This document shows positions 12,660 through 16,093 of a DNA stretch of 16,093 bases, piece after piece. How positions within the stretch are numbered: position 1 is the first letter of the stretch; each line of letters starts with the position of its first letter. The stretch comes from DRGT01 sp022567895 (GTDB lineage: Archaea; Thermoproteota; Nitrososphaeria; Nitrososphaerales; Nitrosopumilaceae), in contig JADFGC010000024.1 of the NCBI GenBank assembly GCA_022567895.1, positions 1-16,093 on the forward strand, written 5' to 3'. Made by a program: the position numbers and the translations under genes. The notes under the pieces were generated by a model. It did not search any database and was not told the origin of the DNA. It worked only from the letters and a program-made list of their open reading frames with translations.

Positions 12660-14460
12660 CAAAAATGTAAACTATCGCTATTATCTCAAGTCTACCAATT
12701 ATCATAAGAAAACTTAGTGCAATTTTAGTTGTAGGATCTGTTTCAAGATTTATGACATCTGCAGAAAGTCCGCCCGTAGTTAATACACCTGAAGCATCTA
12801 AAAATGCATCAGCAAAATCTGCTCCTGTTGTGTCCATCAGATGAAAAGCTGTAAAGACTGAAATTGTCGGAAAAAGAAATAGAATAATCACCGTTGTTGC
12901 AAGTTCTTTTTTATTTTCTCTAGTTAGATTTTTTCTTGTTAACTTACTGAATGCTAGTTTAAAGGTTTTAAGCTGCATAAAACGATAAATTTTGATTCCT
13001 CCTGCAGTTGAAAATCCACAACCTCCGATAAACATTAACACAATCAAAATTGCTTGTGCATTACTATCTAACGTATCTAGAGGTTCTAGTTGTAATCCCG
13101 CAGTTGTACTAGCAGAAACAGAATAAAATGCACTAAAAAGCGGGTCTAAACCACTAATTAAAGCAAAAATTACTGTTGCTACACCTAATACTCCAAAATA
13201 AACTAGTACCTCTTTACCCAATTTTGGTGACAAGAACTTCTTTCTTACAAATGCATAGTGGAAAGTAAATGGTAATGCTCCAAGAATCATTGCAGCCATT
13301 AAAATAAGATGTTCTTGCCAAACCAAGTTTTGAAGAATTGTGGAAGTTGGTAAGAATCCTCCTGTTGAAAGAGTGCTCATAGCTAAAGAAAAATTATCAA
13401 TAATGTTTCTCTCACCAAACAAGTATAACAAAACTGCAACAATGATAATGTATACTGAAAAAATTATAGTAATTGTACCAAATAGCTCTCTCATGTGTAA
13501 TGTTTTTCCAGAGATAAAACCTCTCATGGATTGTAATTTACTTTCTGGATAAAATGCAGTCATTACGAGATAAATGAAACTCATTCCACCTACTAGTTGC
13601 GTGAAACTTCTATAGAATGTAAAACTTTGAGGTAATTCCTCTGGCTTGTCAAACAATGAAATTCCACCAGTGGTAAATCCTGCCGCACTTGAAAAGAAAC
13701 TATTGGCAAATAATTCTACTTCTGAACCTGATGGATATGGTGAAACATAAAGATACGGTATGGTGCCATATAGTATTAAGATAAACAAACTAGCAAACAC
13801 CAGAATCGATGCATCTCGAAGATTCAGACTCGCTTTTTCACCATAAGAGTTTAAGAAAAATCCAGTCACGAGTAAAAGTACAGTAGAAAGGTAAATCCCA
13901 GTTGCTGTGACGGTATCGTTTAGAACAGTTGCCATAATTGCAGGTACAAGCAACAAGGCTCCTGCAAATTGAAGTACAAAACCAAGATTACCAAGGATCG
14001 CTTTTACTGGTGGGCTTAGCAATCTTGGCTGAATTAACGCAGCGTCTCTAATCAGATTTGCTATTTTATCTTGAAAAATAATTCCTACAACTTGGTCTTT
14101 TTTTGAGATTACTGGTAATTTTCTAATGTCATTATCTCGCATTTTGTGCAAAGCTTCTTGCAGAGTAGCATTTTCTTCAATTGTAATTAGTGGAGAGCTC
14201 ATGATGTCTTTTAGAATAGTAGTTTCTGCATATACTGTCGCATCACTAACTTTACCTAGAATATCTCTATCAGTAACAATTCCAATAGCTTTTTTGTTTT
14301 CATCAGTTACGATGATATCGTCTCTTTCATAATGTCTAAGAATCCTAGCTGCATCACGAGTTCTGGTATACTTGCCTAACATGACAACATCACTGTCCAT
14401 GTAATTTTTAACAGGTTTTGATAATACGTATGAAACTGATTTACTTGGATCTACTGACAT
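12643..14460 (-). CDS. TrkH-family potassium transporter fused to tandem CBS domains
   Basis: The 605-aa protein has two N-terminal CBS domains (about 16-70, with GIVTDRDIL; and 83-138, with IRKLPVISKKDQVVGII), then a TrkH/KtrB-type channel from about residue 152. The four pore-loop filters are visible: FTTGG (262-266), LSTGG (364-368), STTAG (451-455) and LTTGG (560-564). FIGGCGFSTAGGIKIYR (477-493) and IGRLEI (588-593) are conserved TrkH signatures. It should take up potassium at the cytoplasmic membrane. Classical TrkH works with a separate RCK-domain TrkA; none is encoded nearby, and the CBS pair, which typically binds adenine nucleotides, may regulate in its place. ATG 14458-14460, TATA-like TATTTAAATT about 29 nt upstream. 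Confidence 0.93.
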   Translation of the reverse strand: MSVDPSKSVSYVLSKPVKNYMDSDVVMLGKYTRTRDAARILRHYERDDIIVTDENKKAIGIVTDRDILGKVSDATVYAETTILKDIMSSPLITIEENATLQEALHKMRDNDIRKLPVISKKDQVVGIIFQDKIANLIRDAALIQPRLLSPPVKAILGNLGFVLQFAGALLLVPAIMATVLNDTVTATGIYLSTVLLLVTGFFLNSYGEKASLNLRDASILVFASLFILILYGTIPYLYVSPYPSGSEVELFANSFFSSAAGFTTGGISLFDKPEELPQSFTFYRSFTQLVGGMSFIYLVMTAFYPESKLQSMRGFISGKTLHMRELFGTITIIFSVYIIIVAVLLYLFGERNIIDNFSLAMSTLSTGGFLPTSTILQNLVWQEHLILMAAMILGALPFTFHYAFVRKKFLSPKLGKEVLVYFGVLGVATVIFALISGLDPLFSAFYSVSASTTAGLQLEPLDTLDSNAQAILIVLMFIGGCGFSTAGGIKIYRFMQLKTFKLAFSKLTRKNLTRENKKELATTVIILFLFPTISVFTAFHLMDTTGADFADAFLDASGVLTTGGLSADVINLETDPTTKIALSFLMIIGRLEIIAIVYIFVPRLI

Positions 14461-14554
14461 TAATCTAACCTACCTCAATTTTGACAATTTAAATACAAAC
14501 TGCGAACTAAACCCAATAGTTTTAATTTTATACTTATCTATTATTATTCGTTTC
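14461..14554. promoter_or_regulatory. Divergent promoters of the transporter and the 113-aa protein
   Basis: ATTTAAATA (about 14488-14496) serves as a minus-strand TATA-like box for ATG 14460; TTTTATACT (14526-14534) is centred 25 nt before ATG 14555. Both fit leaderless transcription. Confidence 0.5.
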
Positions 14555-14896
14555 ATGCTTGTTAAAGCAAATCAAAGTGGGCATAGAAAAACCTTTGACA
14601 TGAAATTAGATTCACTTGATGAGAAAACAAAGCGGGGTTATGTAATAGCCTTAAGGAATTTTGAGAAATTTTATTTTATCAAACACGGTGATATTGATCC
14701 TATCAAGGATCTAAAGGCAAAGAAGAGAGATCAGGTTTTTGATGAGTTGCAGGCTTGGGTTAATTGGAATGGTAAGAATTTAACGGCTACTGCAACAAAA
14801 AGTTACTTTTCAAGAATTAAGAAATACCTCAATCACTGTGGAATTGAAATAACTTCTGAGCAGGCACAATCAAAACTATCAAAAAAAAGCGATTGA
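14555..14896 (+). CDS. Free-standing tyrosine-recombinase core-binding (SAM-like) domain, 113 aa
   Basis: The sequence LDEKTKRGYVIALRNFEKFY, IDPIKDLKAKKRDQVFDELQ and TATATKSYFSRIKKYLNHCG has the helix pattern of the phage-integrase N-terminal SAM-like/core-binding domain, where T-x-x-x-Y-x2-x-L-x-x-F is followed by a TA-T-K-Y-S-I/-K-Y-L helix. It ends with SKLSKKSD where the catalytic domain would start, and the next gene begins 62 bp later, so no room for a decayed catalytic part. ATG 14555 is TATA-supported, implying a genuine short gene rather than a recent break. It may bind DNA as an architectural or regulatory protein. Confidence 0.65.
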   Translation: MLVKANQSGHRKTFDMKLDSLDEKTKRGYVIALRNFEKFYFIKHGDIDPIKDLKAKKRDQVFDELQAWVNWNGKNLTATATKSYFSRIKKYLNHCGIEITSEQAQSKLSKKSD

Positions 14897-14917
14897 TAAT
14901 AATTTCCTTGAAAAAAG

Positions 14918-14940
14918 ACCTAGAAAATTCTTAATTCATA
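14918..14940 (+). repeat. Degenerate tail half of the dispersed 3'-end repeat
   Basis: CCTAGAAAATTCTTAATTC then ATAG matches the family tail with one inserted base and one substitution. It lies 22 bp after the 113-aa gene stop in the family's usual orientation; its TTAATTCATA is centred about 26 nt before the next ATG (14959), so it may also act as that gene's TATA region. Confidence 0.5.
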
Positions 14941-14958
14941 GTTGCATATGATAAATTC

Positions 14959-15729
14959 ATGAAACCAATAATTTTCGTTTTTATGATTATGCTTTTGATA
15001 ACAATCAGTTCTACTACGGTATCTGCATTTGGGCAGTTTGAGACATATGAGAATTTAGAATATGGTTTTTCCATAGAATATCCCTCAGGTTGGATTATTG
15101 ATGATAATTTACCTCAAGAAAATCCTTGGATAGAGATAGTTGCAATTTTACCTGACCAAGATTACTGGTCAAAGGGAATATACGTGAATCTTTGGAAAAA
15201 TTACTTTACAGTTACTCCTCAAGAACATTTGGAAAGACACAATGAAAATGCTTTGGCTTGGTGTTCATCTAGGTCAGTTGAGAATGACGGATTTACCTGT
15301 GGTAATTATTTACTCTTAAACGTCCAACCAACTTCGATTAACGACAGAGAGGCATACCTGCTAGAAGAAGTTTGGACTAGGATTGAAAACGACAAAAGTT
15401 CTGAAGTTCTTCTTTATAATTTACAGGTATTTGATGGCAATGATATATGGACTGTTCTTGCCGAAGGTGTTAAGGATGAATTAAATGAATCTGACAACTT
15501 TCTAATCAAGATAATTGATTCATTTACTTTGTTGAAAAACATTAGTCAAGAAATTCAAAAAACCACCGTTCTTTCTCCCCTAAAACAATTGAAAAATGGT
15601 ATTTTACTTCAAGACATAAAATGCAAGGAAGATTTGATCTTAACTATTAAAATTAGTGATGGTTCTCCTGCTTGTGTTAAATCAGAAACTAAAGCAAAAC
15701 TGATTGAACGTGGATGGGCTAGCAATTAA
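14959..15729 (+). CDS. Secreted protein with PsbP/Mog1-like fold and thaumarchaeal C-terminal tail
   Basis: The 256-aa product has a signal peptide (about 1-23, ending VSA|FG). Residues about 30-190 start with YENLEYGFSIEYPSGW, the opening typical of PsbP/Mog1-like domains in secreted archaeal and bacterial proteins, and include two cysteines (CSSRS, FTCGN) that may form a disulfide. Residues 206-254 (SPLKQLKNG, IKCKEDLILTIK, SDGSPACVKSET, LIERGWA) are the conserved C-terminal module found on many thaumarchaeal exported proteins, with two cysteines likely paired. Function unknown; extracellular or surface-bound is inferred. The TAA stop (15727-15729) is the first part of repeat copy F. Confidence 0.8.
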   Translation: MKPIIFVFMIMLLITISSTTVSAFGQFETYENLEYGFSIEYPSGWIIDDNLPQENPWIEIVAILPDQDYWSKGIYVNLWKNYFTVTPQEHLERHNENALAWCSSRSVENDGFTCGNYLLLNVQPTSINDREAYLLEEVWTRIENDKSSEVLLYNLQVFDGNDIWTVLAEGVKDELNESDNFLIKIIDSFTLLKNISQEIQKTTVLSPLKQLKNGILLQDIKCKEDLILTIKISDGSPACVKSETKAKLIERGWASN

Positions 15730-15774
15730 CATTTGATACGAACTGTTTAATCCTGAAAACTCTTAATTCTTAGT
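15726..15774 (+). repeat. Dispersed 3'-end repeat, copy F (full length, plus strand)
   Basis: TTAACATTTGATACGAAC, TGTTTAATCCTGAAAACTC, TTAATTCTTAG: one inserted T in the right arm and one substitution relative to copy B, with the 12-nt segment unchanged. It lies 13.9 kb from copy B and on the other strand, but again directly follows a gene, and its first bases provide that gene's TAA stop. Confidence 0.9.
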
Positions 15775-15826
15775 TTAGGCTAGAAAATTCACGATTTCAC
15801 GAAAAGTTATTAAAGAGATTCTAAAA

Positions 15827-16093
15827 TTGTTTGGAGTTTTTGGAATTATAGTTTCTATCGGTCTTTATGTATTTGTGATGTTTTCAATTTTTGATCCTGT
15901 TCTAACAGCAAAACTTATAGGAATTTCTATACTTTTTGGAATTATAGGAGCCATTTTATTCATAGCTGGAAACACAATACGTGAAACTATTTCAAATTAT
16001 ATCTGCGGATATTGTAATTTTGTTGCCAAAACTGAAAAAGAATTACACAATCATCAAATTACTTGTGAAAAAAAGAATAGTGACACTAAAAAT
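15827..16093 (+). CDS. Membrane protein with C-terminal zinc-finger-like motif (partial)
   Basis: From TTG 15827 an open frame runs to the window edge with no stop (89 codons so far). It has two hydrophobic segments (FGVFGIIVSIGLYVFVMF and KLIGISILFGIIGAILFIAG) then ICGYCNFVAKTEKELHNHQI followed by TC: C-x2-C-x12-H-x4-C or a C2H2-like spacing, suggesting a cytoplasmic zinc finger after a two-helix anchor. The frame is open upstream to a TAG at 15776 without an ATG (KFTISRKVIKEILK), so the start may lie earlier at a non-standard codon. Family unknown. Confidence 0.55.
   Translation, partial: MFGVFGIIVSIGLYVFVMFSIFDPVLTAKLIGISILFGIIGAILFIAGNTIRETISNYICGYCNFVAKTEKELHNHQITCEKKNSDTKN

Noticed and set aside
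14811..14826. CAAGAATTAAGAAATA inside the 113-aa gene as a repeat copy
   Set aside because: It is within the conserved KKYL-encoding helix, and the match stops at the AT-rich core.

Overview
The window looks like chromosomal DNA of a marine-type ammonia-oxidising archaeon (Nitrososphaerota/Thaumarchaeota, Nitrosopumilus-like). The evidence is an AT-rich composition, an archaeal EF-2, secreted proteins ending in lineage-typical C-terminal modules (W-x3-N-x2-W repeats and an SPLKQ...GWA tail), futalosine-type menaquinone enzymes, and a TATA-like box about 25-28 nt upstream of many start codons. That spacing implies mostly leaderless transcripts, several starting at GTG or TTG. Assignments are from reading the sequence; no database was searched.

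Layout. 1-1527: a nonsense-interrupted gene end overlaps a secreted pentapeptide-repeat protein. 1528-3420: an accessory stretch of very small genes, nearly all on the minus strand (32, 34, 60, 48, 93 and 117 aa), a candidate structured RNA and a possible 25-aa plus-strand membrane peptide. Several of these units are followed on their 3' side by copies of one repeat of about 48 bp, always in the same orientation to the gene. 3503-6787: radical-SAM MqnE-like enzyme, a small membrane protein, MqnD-like enzyme and a SIS-domain sugar isomerase. 6923-9118: EF-2. 9136-11768: an O-methyltransferase, an Ig-like secreted protein, a DUF6659-like protein and a PIN-like (DUF5615-type) protein. 11774-14460: a Cys-rich polytopic membrane protein and a tandem-CBS/TrkH potassium transporter fusion. 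14555-16093: a free-standing recombinase core-binding domain, a secreted protein, and the start of a membrane/zinc-finger protein cut by the window edge.

How it fits together. The core functions are translation (EF-2), quinone synthesis (MqnE- and MqnD-like) and potassium uptake. The accessory material is cell-surface proteins and the small-gene cluster next to a catalytically headless integrase fragment. The most unusual signal is the dispersed 3'-end repeat: four full and four partial copies, each with an invariant 12-nt segment (full copies) or an invariant TTCTTAATTC-type half, lying at or just after gene ends, once supplying a gene's stop codon. The run of small unit plus repeat resembles a cassette array, although a 3'-UTR element or a miniature mobile element would explain it equally well.
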